DNA from: Cladocopium goreaui
Taxonomy: Eukaryota; Sar; Dinophyceae; Suessiales; Symbiodiniaceae
Direction: 5' to 3'
Length of the DNA: 64,000 nucleotides
Assembly: GCA_947184155.2 (NCBI GenBank)
Contig: CAMXCT020006647.1
Location: forward strand, 310,001 to 374,000
In this document: piece by piece, positions 53,421 to 63,689 of the stretch
Position numbering within the stretch: the first letter of the stretch is position 1
How the letters are laid out: each line of letters starts with the position of its first letter
Translations under genes and position numbers: made by a program
The notes under the pieces: generated by a model
What the model saw: the letters and a program-made list of their open reading frames with translations, nothing else
Databases searched by the model: none
Told to the model about the DNA's origin: nothing

Positions 53421-54480
53421 GGCCGCAGTCTCCCCATCCTGTTTTTTGTTTCACATATTAGATTTGCTTCTGTATCCCTTAATTTCGCATCTTGAATGTC
53501 AGCAGGTCCACAAGTTGTTCCCGCATGAACCCTTTCCCCACACTGTTTGGGGTCTCTTGCCGGTGTTTTTTTTTTTATATTGTTTATCATAACCCAGAAA
53601 ATGGAGAAATAACTTTTTGACAATAATTGGGAATTTGGTTGGTGAATTCATTGTAAGGTTTCGCGATGGCAATTTGAATTTGTAATGGTTTAGCCAATTT
53701 TTGCTGGTAAACTACCCATTGCAACATGTTACATTCCCCCTTTCGGGAAGTGGCGCAGGATATCTAATTTTGTTTCTAGCTGTGAAAAATCATGGTTAGC
53801 ATAGGTTTTTGCGATTTTCCCCAACAAACCAACGCATTGAAACCGTCAAAGCCATATGTACATGTTATGATTGCGTTTTAGTTGACATTGTCTGGCTTAT
53901 TTAACCATGCTCAATCATTCTCACATGTTAAATAAGCCCCTTCAGCCTACAATCGACCATTCCATAAATGGATACCGTACCCTCAACTTTAGTGGTAGAA
54001 CACATTGTTTCCCTTAATTTCCCCCAACAAACCAAGCATGATGGTTAACCCCATCATCCCCCTCAATTTTGGTAGTAGAGAAACATTTACCATAGTTTCC
54101 TCTAAACCAATAGCATCCCGTTAGTTAACATTACTGCGTTTTTTAACATGACCACACTTGGTGAATTAACACTACTTATCTCCATTGTTTGATTTGTTTG
54201 TTGGTCAAGTACCATCAATATACATTTATTCGCCATTCTATACAACGCGGCGCCCCTCCAGTTACAAACTGGTTTGCAAACTAGTTTGATGTATCTATCA
54301 TAAGTCCTACTTATTGACTAAACCAGTAGCTACCTTTAAAAAGTTATCAAAGGAAGTTGGGAAGCAATACTTCCGTGTTACGGACAAATAGAATTCTGAG
54401 ACTTGAAATGATGAAGGGCGGTAGATCGTATATGAATACATAACATAACAATACATAACAAAAGAATAAGGGTGCATACA

Positions 54481-54870
54481 ATGACGGGGTGGTGACGAAG
54501 GGAAGTGGTGACGAAGGGAAGTGGTGAAGAAGGGAAGTGGTGACGAAGGGAAGTGGTGACGAAGGGAAGCGGTGACGAAGGGAAGTGGTGACGAAGGGAA
54601 GTGGTGACGAACGGAAGTGGTGACGAAGGGAAGTGGTGACGAAGGGAAGCGGTGACGAAGGGAAGTGGTGACGAAGGGAAGTGGTGACGATGGGAAGTGG
54701 TGACGATGGGAAGCGGTGAGGAAGGGAGGTGGGGACGAAGGGAAGTGGTGAGGAAGGGAAGTAGTGAGGAAGGGAAGTGGTGATGACGGGAGGCGGTGAC
54801 GATGGGAAGTGGTGACGATGGGAAGTGGTGACGATGGGAAGTGGTGAGGAAGGGAAGGGGTGAGTTGGGG
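54481..54870. repeat. 16-bp minisatellite of island 2
   Basis: GTGGTGACGAAGGGAA is repeated about 24 times with GATG, GAGG and AGCGG variants. On the minus strand it reads as a Ser/Pro/His-rich frame in all three phases, which is an artefact. Confidence 0.95.
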
Positions 54871-56400
54871 AGGAAGCCGGAGCACGAAACCTTGTGTTTT
54901 TCCGTGTAAAGTGGCTGCAGCCGGCGATGAAAGGTACCTCGTCTGTGCGACGGGTGCGGCTGCGGTCGTTTTGTGCGCGAATTGTTCCTCCTATGTGTTT
55001 TGCAACGAGTCGTTGTGTCTGTGTGCGTAGTTCTATTCGGTTCTTGAATCTCTGGTTGCAAATTGCATTGGAATGGCTGCATGAATGTTGCATGGGCTAT
55101 GTTTTGGGGAGGAAGCCGGAGCACGTAACCTTGCGTTTTTCTGTGTAAAGTGGCTGCAGCCGGCGATGAAAGGTACCTCGTTTGTGCGACGGGTGCGGCT
55201 GCGGTCGTTTTGTGCGCGAATTGTTCCTCCTATGTGTTTTGCAACGAGGGGTTGTGTCTGTGTGCGTAGTTCTATGCGGTTCTTGAATCTCTGGTTGCAG
55301 ATTGCATTGGAATGGCTGCTTCATTGTCGTCATTTGATGTTGCCACGTGCGTAGATAGGTGCGGGTTTGCCACGGGATGTTGCGAAACGCATTGTAATGG
55401 CTGCATGCATGTTGCATAGGCTCTGTTTTGGGGAGGAAGCCGGAGCACCAAACCTTGCGTTTTTCCGTGTAAAGTGGCTGCAGGCGACGATGAAAGGTAC
55501 CTCGTGTGTGCGACGGGTGCGGCTGCGGTCGTTTTGTGCGCGAATTGTTCCTCCTATGTGTTTTGCAACGAGTGGTTGTGTCTGTGTGCGTAGTTCTATG
55601 TGGTTCTTGAATCTCTGGTTGCAGATTGCATTGGAATGGCTGCTTCATTGTCGTCATTTGATGTTGCCACGTGCGTAGATAGGTGCGGGTTTGCCACGGG
55701 ATGTTGCGAAACGCATTGTAATGGCTGCATGAATGTTGCATGGGCTATGTTTTGGGGAGGAAGCCGGAGCACCAAACCTTGCGTTTTTCGTGTAAAGTGG
55801 CAGCAGCCGACGATGAAAGGTACCTCGTCTGTGCGACGGGTGCGGCTGCGGTCGTTTTGTGCGCGAATTGTTCCTCCTATGTGTTTTGCAACGAGTGGTT
55901 GTGTCTGTGTGCGTAGTTCTATGCGAAGAGTGAATCTCTGGTTGCAGATTGCATTGGAATGGCTGCTTCATTGTCGTCATTTGATGTTGCCACGTGCGTA
56001 GATAGGTGCGGGTTTGCCACGGGATGCTGCGAAACGCATTGTAATGGCTGCATGAATGTTGCATGGGCTATGTTTTGGGGAGGAAGCCGGAGCACGAAAC
56101 CTTGTGTTTTTCCGTGTAAAGTGGCTGCAGCCGGCGATGAAAGGTACTTCGTCTGTGCGGCGGTTGCGGCTGGGGTCGTTGCATGCGCGAAGTGTTCCTC
56201 CTATGTGTTTTGCAACGAGTGGTTGTTCCTGTGTGCGTAGTTCTTTGCGGTTCTTGAAGGTCTGGTGGCAGATCGCATTGGAATGGCTGCTTCATTGTCG
56301 TCATTTGATGTTGCCACATTGTCGTCATTTGATGTTGCCACGTGCGTAGATAGGTTCAGGTTTGCTACGGGATGCTGCGAAACGCATTGTAGTGGCTGCG
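54867..56400. repeat. ~324-bp satellite, about 4.5 copies
   Basis: GGGGAGGAAGCCGGAGCAC recurs at about 54867, 55108, 55431, 55754 and 56079. Full spacing is 323-325 bp; the first unit lacks about 85 bp (TTCATTGTCGTCATTTGATG part). The last unit has an extra 18-bp direct repeat (TTGTCGTCATTTGATGTTG twice). Confidence 0.95.
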
Positions 56401-56429
56401 TCAAGGTTGCTCGGTGCAGCGGCTGCATG

Positions 56430-57575
56430 CGTAATACTATTGTCTTTTGCAGCTGAAGATCGTAAATCGTATTGGAATGGCTGCATCAAGGCTGCGGCAG
56501 CTGAAGATCGTAAATCGTATTGGAATGGTTGCATCAAAGCTGCGTTGAAAGTGAATTGTCAGCAGATTTTCTCAATTTTGGCGCTAATAATTTTCCTTTT
56601 AAAATTCCTTTTAAAAAGTGCTTCAAAATCGTCTTTTTGTCGCTTTGGCGTCGAGATACGGTTTTGGAGCTGCAATTTCCGACGCCATTGCACGTAGTTC
56701 TATTGTGTTTTGCAACTCAGTCTCTGCAGATCGCATTGTAGTGGCTGCGTTAAGGTTGCTTGGTGCAGCGGCTGCATGCGTAATACTATTGTCTTTTGCA
56801 GCTGAAGATCGTAAATCGTATTGGAGTGGCTGCATCCAGGTTGCGATAGTGATTTGTTAGCAGATTTTTTCAACTTTGGCGATAAGAATTTTCTTTTTAA
56901 ATTTCCTTCTAAAAAGTGAGTCAACATTGTCTTTTTGTCGCTTGGCGTCGAGATCCGGTTTTGGAGCTGCAATTTCCGACGCCATTGCACGTAGTTCTAT
57001 TGTGTTTTGCAACTCAGTCTCTGCAGATCGCATGGTAGTGGCTGCGTCAAGGTTGCTTGGTGCAGCGGCTGCATGCGTAATACTATTGTCTTTTGCAGCT
57101 GAACATCGTAAATCGTATTGGAATGGCTGCATCAAGGCTGCGAAAGTGATTTGTCAGCAGATTTTCTCAATTTTGGCGCTAATAATTTTCCTTTTAAAAT
57201 TCATTTTAAAAAGTGCTTCAAAATCGTCTTTTTGTCGCTTTGGCGTCGAGATCCGGTTTTGGAGCTGCAATTTCCGACGCCATTGCACGTAGTTCTATTG
57301 TGTTTTGCAACTCCGTCTCTGCAGATCGCATTGTAGTGGCTGCGTCAAGGTTGCTTGGTGCAGCGGCTGCATGCGTAATACTATTGTCTTTTGCAGCTGA
57401 AGATCGTAAATCGTATTGGAATGGCTGCATCAAGGCTGCGAAAGTGATTTGTCAGCAGATTTTCTCAATTTTGGCGCTAACAATTTTCCTTTTAAAATTC
57501 CTTTTAAAAAGTGCTTCAAAATCGTCTTTTTGTCGCTGTGGCGTCGAGATCCAGTTTTGGAGCTGCAATTCCTGT
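56430..57575. repeat. ~298-bp satellite, about 3.7 copies
   Basis: CACGTAGTTCTATTGTGTTT recurs at about 56689, 56985 and 57284 (296-299 bp). Units contain CTTTTAAAATTCCTTTTAAA and GCAGCTGAAGATCGTAAATC. It shares the TGTGTTTTGCAAC and GCATTG...AATGGCTGC words with the 324-bp satellite, so the two are related. Confidence 0.95.
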
Positions 57576-57589
57576 TGTGATTATGTACA

Positions 57590-58290
57590 AGAAAGCTTCT
57601 CTGTGCAAAAACTTTTTCTGTAAAAGCTTGCTGTGTGTAAAAGCGTCTCTGTGTAAAAGTTTCTGTGTGTGTAAACGCTTGCCATGTGTAAAAGCACTGT
57701 GCGTAAGTGTTCTGTGTGTAAACGCTTGCTGTGTGTGAAAGCTTGCTGTGTGTGTAAAAGCTTGTTGTGTGTAAACGCTTTTCTGTTTAAAAAGCTTGCT
57801 GTGTGTGTAAACGCTTGCCATGTGTAAAAGCACTGTGCGTAAGTGTTCTGTGTGTAAACGCCCGCTGTGTGTGAAAGCTTGCTGTGTAAAGCTTCTCTGT
57901 GTAAAAGCTTGTTGTGTGTAAAAGCTTCTCTGTTTAAAAAGCTTGCTGTGTGTGTAAACGCTTGCCATGTGTAAAAGCACTGTGTGTAAGTGTTCTGTGT
58001 GTAAACGCTTGCTGTGTGTGAAAGCTTGCTGTGTGAAAAAGATTTTGTGTGTAAAAGCTTGCTGTGTGTAAAAGCTTCTCTGTGTATAAAAGCGTCTCTG
58101 TGCAAAAGTTTCTGTGTGTAAACGCTTGCCATGTGTAAAAGCACTGTGTGTAAGTGTTCTGTGTGTAAACGCTTGCTGTGTGTGAAAGCTTCTCTGTGAA
58201 GAAGCTTGTTGTGTGTAAAAGAATCTGTGTGTAAAAGCTTCTCTGCTTGAAAAGCTTGCTGTGTGTAAAAGCTTCTCTGCGAAAGAACTT
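57590..58290. repeat. GTGTGTAAAAGCTTGCT-type repeat with higher-order period
   Basis: Words of 17-22 bp such as TGTGTGTAAACGCTTGCC alternate with AAGCTTCTCTGTGTAAAAGC. The block ACGCTTGCCATGTGTAAAAG recurs at about 57675, 57811, 57957 and 58119, indicating an irregular 136-160 bp higher-order unit. Confidence 0.9.
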
Positions 58291-58296
58291 GATGTG

Positions 58297-58617
58297 TGTA
58301 GAAGCTTTGTAGTACAAAGTAGTACTGGAACGTGTTTTGTGCAAGCTTTGTAGTACAAAGTAGTACTGGGAAGTAGTTTGTGCAAGCTTTGTAGTACAAA
58401 GTAGTACTGGGGAGTGCTTTGTGCAAGCTTTGTAGTGCAAAGTAGTACTGGGAAGTAGTTTGTGCAAGCTTTGTAGTACAAAGTAGTACTGGGAAGTAGT
58501 TTGTGCAAGCTTTGTAGTACAAAGTAGTACTGGGGAGTGTTTTGTGCAAGCTATGTAGTACAAAGTAGTACTGGGAAGTGGTTTTTGCAAGCTCTTGTAT
58601 TAGACATCAGTACTGGG
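58297..58617. repeat. 41-bp palindrome-bearing tandem repeat, 7-8 copies
   Basis: Each unit has GCTTTGTAGTACAAAGTAGT, containing the palindromic GTAGTACAAAGTAGTAC, then ACTGGGAAGTAGTTTGTGCA. Copies keep a nearly constant length. Confidence 0.95.
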
Positions 58618-58659
58618 AAGTACTTGACATAAAAATAGCCAAGAAGAACTTAGCTGACA

Positions 58660-59410
58660 TATGGGAAGGCATGGGATGAGATGAGAAGAGCTCAGATGAG
58701 ATGAGTTGAGACGAAGTGCAAGTGTGAAGTGTGGAGTGTGGGGTGTGAAGAGTGCAATGTGAAGTGTGAGGAAAGTGTTTGCATTGTACCGGGGACGCGT
58801 GCAGGTCATGTTCTTGGACAACAACATTGCAACAGCTTCGCACAAAGCACGCACGCACAGGCCTGGCTGGCGCACTGCGCATGCAAGTTCCTTTCTAGTA
58901 GTATTGGGAAGTCATTCATGAAAGCTTAGATGACATATGAGAAGAGATGAGATGAGAAGAGCTGAGCTGGGATAAGGTGCGAAGAGCTCAGATGAGATGA
59001 AGTGTGGGGTGTGAAGAGTGTAGTGTGAAGTGTGAAGTGTGAAGTTTGGAGTGTGAAGGAAGCAGTGAGAAGTGAGAAGTGTGAAGTGTGGACTGTGAAG
59101 TGTGAAGTTTGGAGTGCGAAGAGTGCAGTGTGAAGTGTGAAGTGTGGAGTGTGAAGTGTGAAGTGTGAAGTGTGGAGTCTTAAGAGTACAGTGTGAAGTG
59201 AAGTGTTGACTGCGAAGGGTGCAGTGTGAAGAGTGCAGTGTGAAGGGTGGAGTGTGAAGTGTGCAGTGTGGAGCGTGAAGACTGCAGTGAGAAGTGCGAA
59301 GTGCGAAGTGCGAAGTGGAGCTTCACATGTGACATGTGAAACAAGACACCACTTTCGCAGAGTGCACGCAAGCACGGGCTTGGCTGGCGCACGGCGCATG
59401 CAAGTTCTAT
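58660..59410. repeat. GAAGTGTGGAGTGT repeats in a two-copy larger unit
   Basis: Degenerate GTGAAGTGTGGAGTGT words form two blocks. Each block ends with a related segment: CTGGCTGGCGCACTGCGCAT at about 58862 and TTGGCTGGCGCACGGCGCAT at about 59381, followed by GCAAGTTC. Confidence 0.85.
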
Positions 59411-59594
59411 AGATGAGAAAGGTCTTATATATATCTTTAAGGCAACTTCCGCCCCGCCTCGTGCGGGTACTACTGGTAACATGTTATAACCCCCATGAAA
59501 TCCCAATTTTTCATGATGAAATCATATAAAATCACCATTTTCCCATGGTTGCGTTGACACCTTGGTACCCACCCAGCCCAGCCCAGCCACCCAG

Positions 59595-59759
59595 GACCAG
59601 ACCGTCGAGGCCTTGGCGCAGGAAACGGGCGACCGACGTTTCGCCTTCGACAGCTACCGTCGCTTCGTGCAGACCTACACCGTGACGGTGCTGACAAAGC
59701 GCCCGGAGCTGCGGCGGCGCTTCGAAAAAGTCATGGAACGCGCCAAGCAACGACGGGAG
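59595..59759 (+). CDS. ppdK: PPDK exon: TVEALAQETG...FDSYRRF
   Basis: The acceptor is CACCCAG|G. It reads DQTVEALAQETGDRRFAFDS, YRRFVQTYTVTVLTKRPELR, RRFEKVMERAKQ. The A-x-D-S-Y-R-R-F block follows the [11 protein letters not shown] block in PPDK. The 3' edge is placed at a GC donor (GAG|GCGGGA) leaving phase 0; the frame is open further, so it may be a few codons off. Confidence 0.9.
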
Positions 59760-59954
59760 GCGGGAGATGGATGGGAAAATGGATGGAAAATGGATGGAAA
59801 ACGGGGAAAATCTGTGGGTTTCGTATGGACATTTATGGAAAACATCTCATTAATAAAATTGCAGAGACTAGCGCTTGCACTTTTAGATAAATCTCAACTG
59901 TGCGGCATTCTCTCTGCGTTGCTGGGGTTGCCACTCCTGCCATCAACATCAAAG

Positions 59955-60084
59955 GTGACAGATGACCACGAGTTGCTTCCAGAAGATTTAGAGCAGTTGG
60001 TTTCTGACTACAAAACGGCAGTGCACTTGGAACTGGGCGTCCCCTTCCCTGAAGATCCTGAAGAGCAACTGTGGGGAGCCATCG
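59955..60084 (+). CDS. ppdK: PPDK exon: PEEQLWGAI
   Basis: The acceptor is ATCAAAG|G and the donor G|GTTTCC. It reads VTDDHELLPEDLEQLVSDYK, TAVHLELGVPFPEDPEEQLW, GAI. The F-P-x-D-P-x-E-Q-L-W-G-A-I block is conserved in PPDK. The rest of the enzyme (phosphohistidine swivel with catalytic His, and PEP-binding barrel) must lie after base 64000. Confidence 0.95.
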
Positions 60085-61030
60085 GTTTCCTGCCTGTTGT
60101 GGGATGGGGAGGGTCAATGTGGGGACCACAGATGGCCGGTGCTTTTTCAGGAGAAATTCTCCAACTCTCGTAAAATGACCAGACCAAAACTCACCCACCG
60201 CAGGGGTTGAATCATTCCAAGGCCGATCAGCAATGGCCAAAAAAGTCGCCCTCATGTGTGCTAGCTTTTGCACATATCAAAGAGTCATTTGTCCCATCAA
60301 CTGTTTGATAACTCCCCATTTTTATCTGGTAAGTATCGAACTTGTTGATCATCAGTTGATTTTTTATGTGACGTTCGTTGGACTATACCCCCAAATCACC
60401 ATATGTCATTATCCCTTATGTTGTGTCCCAGACTTGGTTTAAAGAGAAATTACAACATTTTTTGTATTTCCTGGCAAGAGTGTGGAAAATCAACGGCGCC
60501 TGCATTACAATGTTAATTTCCTGTTTATTAGCTAAAAAAGACGGTGCATCCACATGATAAGTATCCACCCATATTCTCCCCAGAATGATAACAATGATAA
60601 ACGGATAACCGATATCCGAGATTTGTCTTTATTCCCATATTGTTGGTTACATCCCCAATATTGGATGAGAACGGTAGCGGCTCATATCCCCCAAAATCGG
60701 CTCATCATCCCTCAATTTTGTCTATTTCTTCATTCTCAAAATATTGGAGTTCCTTATAGTATTCTTCTGTTATCCCTAGGCCCTAGGTATACAATCAATC
60801 TGATTGGAAATTTTGAATCAATTTGATTGATAGGCCCTGGTGGTATCTATGGTGTTTTATGAGCTTCCCACTAATAGAAGTTGGTGAACCACATCCCATT
60901 CCTCATCTTGGATGATTTATGATCCCCGCAAATCCCGAAAGATCATCTCCCAAGGTTGGGTCATTTGATTAATTTTATACGTTACCCTCTGGTAATTTAA
61001 TTTAACATAACTATGGAAAATCACCATTTA
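60085..61030. other. Start of next PPDK intron
   Basis: AT-rich intron without exon candidates in the PPDK frame. A left half of a family B element (TACCCTCTGGTAATTTAAT) lies at about 60984, just before island 3. Confidence 0.6.
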
Positions 61031-61063
61031 TCAAAGGAAGTTGGGAAGCAATACTTCCGAGTT

Positions 61064-61490
61064 ACGAATGACTTTTACTTGATGGAATTGACTATGATGA
61101 AGGGTGGTGCGCGAGTGAGACTTGATGGAATTGACTATGATGAAGGGTGGTGCGCGCGTGAGACTTGATGGAATTGACTATGATGAAGGGTGGTGCGCGA
61201 GTGAGACTTGACCTTGATGAAGGGTGGTGTGAGCCTTTGCATTACATGACAATACATCAGGAAAGAACTTACTTTGATGAAGGGTGGTTGTGAGACTTTA
61301 CAGTACATAACAATACATGAGTGAAGAACTGACTTTGATGAAGGGTGGTGTGAGACTTTACACTACATGACAATACAGCAGGAAAGAACTTACTTTGATG
61401 AAGGGTGGTAGATCACATAACAATACATAACATAACAATACATAACAAAAGAATAAGAAGCAGTGGAATTGACTTTGATGAAGGGTGGTG
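61064..61490. repeat. GACTATGATGAAGGGTGGTG repeat
   Basis: A unit containing TTGATGGAATTGACTATGAT and GAAGGGTGGTGCGCGAGTGA is repeated nearly perfectly twice, then in worn forms with ACATAACAATACATAA between. Island 2 has only one trace of it (GATGAAGGGCGGTAGATCGT at 54410). Confidence 0.85.
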
Positions 61491-61499
61491 ATAATGACG

Positions 61500-61780
61500 G
61501 GTGGTGACGAAGGGAAGTGGTGACGAAGGGAAGTGGTGACGAAGGGAAGTGGTGACGATGGGAAGTGGTGACGAAGGGAAGTGGTGACGAAGGGAAGTGG
61601 TGACGATGGGAAGTGGTGACGAAGGGAAGTGATGATGAAGGGGAATGGTGAGGAAGGGAGGTGGGGACGATAGGAAGTGGTGAGGAAGGGAAGTACTGAG
61701 GAAGGGAAGTGGACGAAGGGAGGTGGTGACGATGGGAAGTGGTGACGATGGGAAGCGGTGAGGAAGGGAAGTGGTGAGTT
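61500..61780. repeat. 16-bp minisatellite of island 3
   Basis: GTGGTGACGAAGGGAA is repeated about 17 times, the same unit as at 54481. Confidence 0.95.
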
Positions 61781-61782
61781 GG

Positions 61783-63300
61783 GGAGGAAGCCGGAGCACG
61801 AAACCTTGTGTTTTTCCGTGTAAAGTGGCTGCAGCCGGCGATGAAAGGTACCTCGTGTGTGCGGCGGTTGCGGCTGCGGTCGTTTGGTTCCTTCTATGTG
61901 TTTTGCAACAATGATGGTTCCTGTGTGTGTAGTTCTATGCGTTTCTTGAAGTTGTGGTTGCAGATCTTATTGGAGTGGCTGCATGAATGTTGCATGGGCT
62001 ATGTTGTGGGGAGGAAGCCGGAGCACGAAACCTTGCGTTTTTCCGTGTAAAGTGGCTGCAGCTGGCGATGAAAGGTACCTCGTTTGTGCGACGGGTGCGG
62101 CTGCGGTCGTTTTGTGCGCGAATTGTTCCTCCTATGTGTTTTGCAACGAGTGGTTGTGTCTGTGTGCGTAGTTCTATGCGGTTCTTGAATCTCATGGTTG
62201 CAGATTGCATTGGAATGGCTGCTTCATTGTCATCATTTGATGTTGCCCCGGGGACTTGCTGTATCACTCTTTGCGGGTTTGCCACGGGATGTTTTGCGAA
62301 ACGCATTTAATGGCTGCATGAATGTTGCATGGGCTATGTTGTGGGGAGGAAGCCGGAGCACGAAACCTTGCGTTTTTCCGTGTAAAGTGGCTGCAGCTGG
62401 CGATGAAAGGTACCTCGTTTGTGCGACGGGTGCGGCTGCGGTCGTTTTGTGCGCGAATTGTTCCTCCTATGTGTTTTGCAACGAGTGGTTGTGTCTGTGT
62501 GCGTAGTTCTATGCGGTTCTTGAATCTCATGGTTGCAGATTGCATTGGAATGGCTGCTTCATTGTCATCATTTGATGTTGCCACGTGCGTATATAGGTGC
62601 GGGTTTGCCACGGGATGTTGCGAAACGCATTGTAATGGCTGCATGAATGTTGCATGGGCTATGTTTTGGGGAGGAAGCCGGAGCACCAAACCTTGTGTTT
62701 TTCCGTGAAAAGTGGCTGCAGCCGACGATGAAAGGTACCTCGTCTGTGCGACGGGTGCGGCCGCGGTCGTTTTGTGCGCGAATTGTTCCTCCTATGTGTT
62801 TTGCAACGAGTGGTTGTGTCTGTGTGCGTAGTTCTATGCGGTTCTTGAATCTCTGGTTGCAGATTGCATTGGAATGGCTGCTTCATTGTCGTCATTTGAT
62901 GTTGCCACGTGCGTAGATAGGTGCGGATTTGCCACGGGATGTTGCGAAACTCATTGTAATGGCTGCATGAATGTTGCATGGGCTATGTTTTGGGGAGGAA
63001 GCCGGAGCACCAAACCTTGTGTTTTTCCGTGTAAAGTGGCTGCAGCCGACGATGAAAGGCACCTCGTCTGTGCGACGGGTGCGGCTGCGGTCGTTTTGTG
63101 CGCGAATTGTTCCTCCTATGTGTTTTGCAACAAGTGGTTGTATCTGTGTGCGTAGTTCTATGCGGTTCTTGAATCTCATGGTTGCAGATTGCATTGGAAT
63201 GGCTGCTTCATTGTCATCATTTGATGTTGCCACGTGCGTAGATAGGTGCGGGTTTGCCACGGGATGTTGCGAAACGCATTGTAATGGCTGCATGAATGTT
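61783..63300. repeat. ~324-bp satellite of island 3, about 4.6 copies
   Basis: GGGGAGGAAGCCGGAGCAC recurs at about 61783, 62008, 62344, 62669 and 62995. The first unit is again shortened, and the second carries a different middle (CCCCGGGGACTTGC). Monomers are very like those of island 2. Confidence 0.95.
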
Positions 63301-63420
63301 GCGCGTGGCACTTTTCTTCTTTGTTTTTGTGTATTTCTTGATATTGAAGTTTTTTCTTCATTACTATTCTTAGTAGTGGAATGCTTCTTGATTTATGTTT
63401 TGGGGGGGGGGGGGGGAAAG
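63300..63420. other. Insertion in the satellite with a 15-base G run
   Basis: Between two satellite units there is unrelated T-rich sequence (TTTCTTCTTTGTTTTTGTG) and a run of 15 G (63401-63415) followed by AAAGGAAAGC. A partial satellite unit resumes after it. It may be an insertion or a repair junction. Confidence 0.7.
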
Positions 63421-63689
63421 GAAAGCGGAGCACGAAACCTTGCGTTTTTCCGTGTAAAGTGGCTGCAGGCGACGATGAAAGGTACCTCGTGTGTGCGACG
63501 GGTGCGGCTGCGGTCGTTTTGTGCGCGAATTGTTCCTCCTATGTGTTTTGCAACGAGTGGTTGTGTCTGTGTGCGTAGTTCCATGCGGTTCTTGAATCTC
63601 TGGTTGCAGATTGCATTCGAATGGCTGCTTCATTGTCGTCATTTGATGTTGCCACGTCCGTCGATAGGTTCAGGTTTGCTACGGGATGC

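Larger units (their letters stand above)
54341..59478. mobile_element. Composite repeat island 2 (in PPDK intron)
   Basis: The head ATCAAAGGAAGTTGGGAAGC...ATACTTCCG is almost identical to the head at 61031. The tail (59444-59478) matches that of island 1. Modules in order are a 16-bp minisatellite, a ~324-bp satellite, a ~298-bp satellite, a ~20-bp GTGTGTAAA repeat, a 41-bp repeat and a GAAGTGT repeat. GGAAGTTG at the head is inverted in CAACTTCC at the tail, and ACCAGTAG upstream of the head (54318) is inverted in the tail (CTACTGGT). Confidence 0.6.
52971..59594. other. 6.6-kb PPDK intron carrying composite island 2
   Basis: The intron runs from the GA donor to the CACCCAG acceptor. The first ~1.37 kb (to 54339) is ordinary AT-rich sequence except for a short tandem repeat at about 53190-53420. 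The rest up to 59478 is repeat arrays. Long frames on both strands in this part are repeat artefacts. Confidence 0.85.

Noticed and set aside
54307-55124. Minus-strand frames rich in SSPLPFVTTSLRHHF repeats
   Set aside because: This is translation of the 16-bp minisatellite; 16 is not a multiple of 3, so all phases give the same kind of peptide.
57516-58590. Long minus-strand open frames (up to 330 codons, Ser/Thr/His/Lys-rich)
   Set aside because: They lie wholly inside the GTGTGTAAA and 41-bp tandem arrays and are open in three overlapping phases, as expected of a repeat with few stops.
58297-58617. Possible CRISPR-like repeat with palindrome
   Set aside because: The whole 41-bp unit is repeated; there are no unique spacers.
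60200-60260. Block GVESFQGRSAMAKKVALM after an AG|G as the next PPDK exon
   Set aside because: PPDK should continue with A-V-F-x-S-W after LWGAIG; this block does not match.
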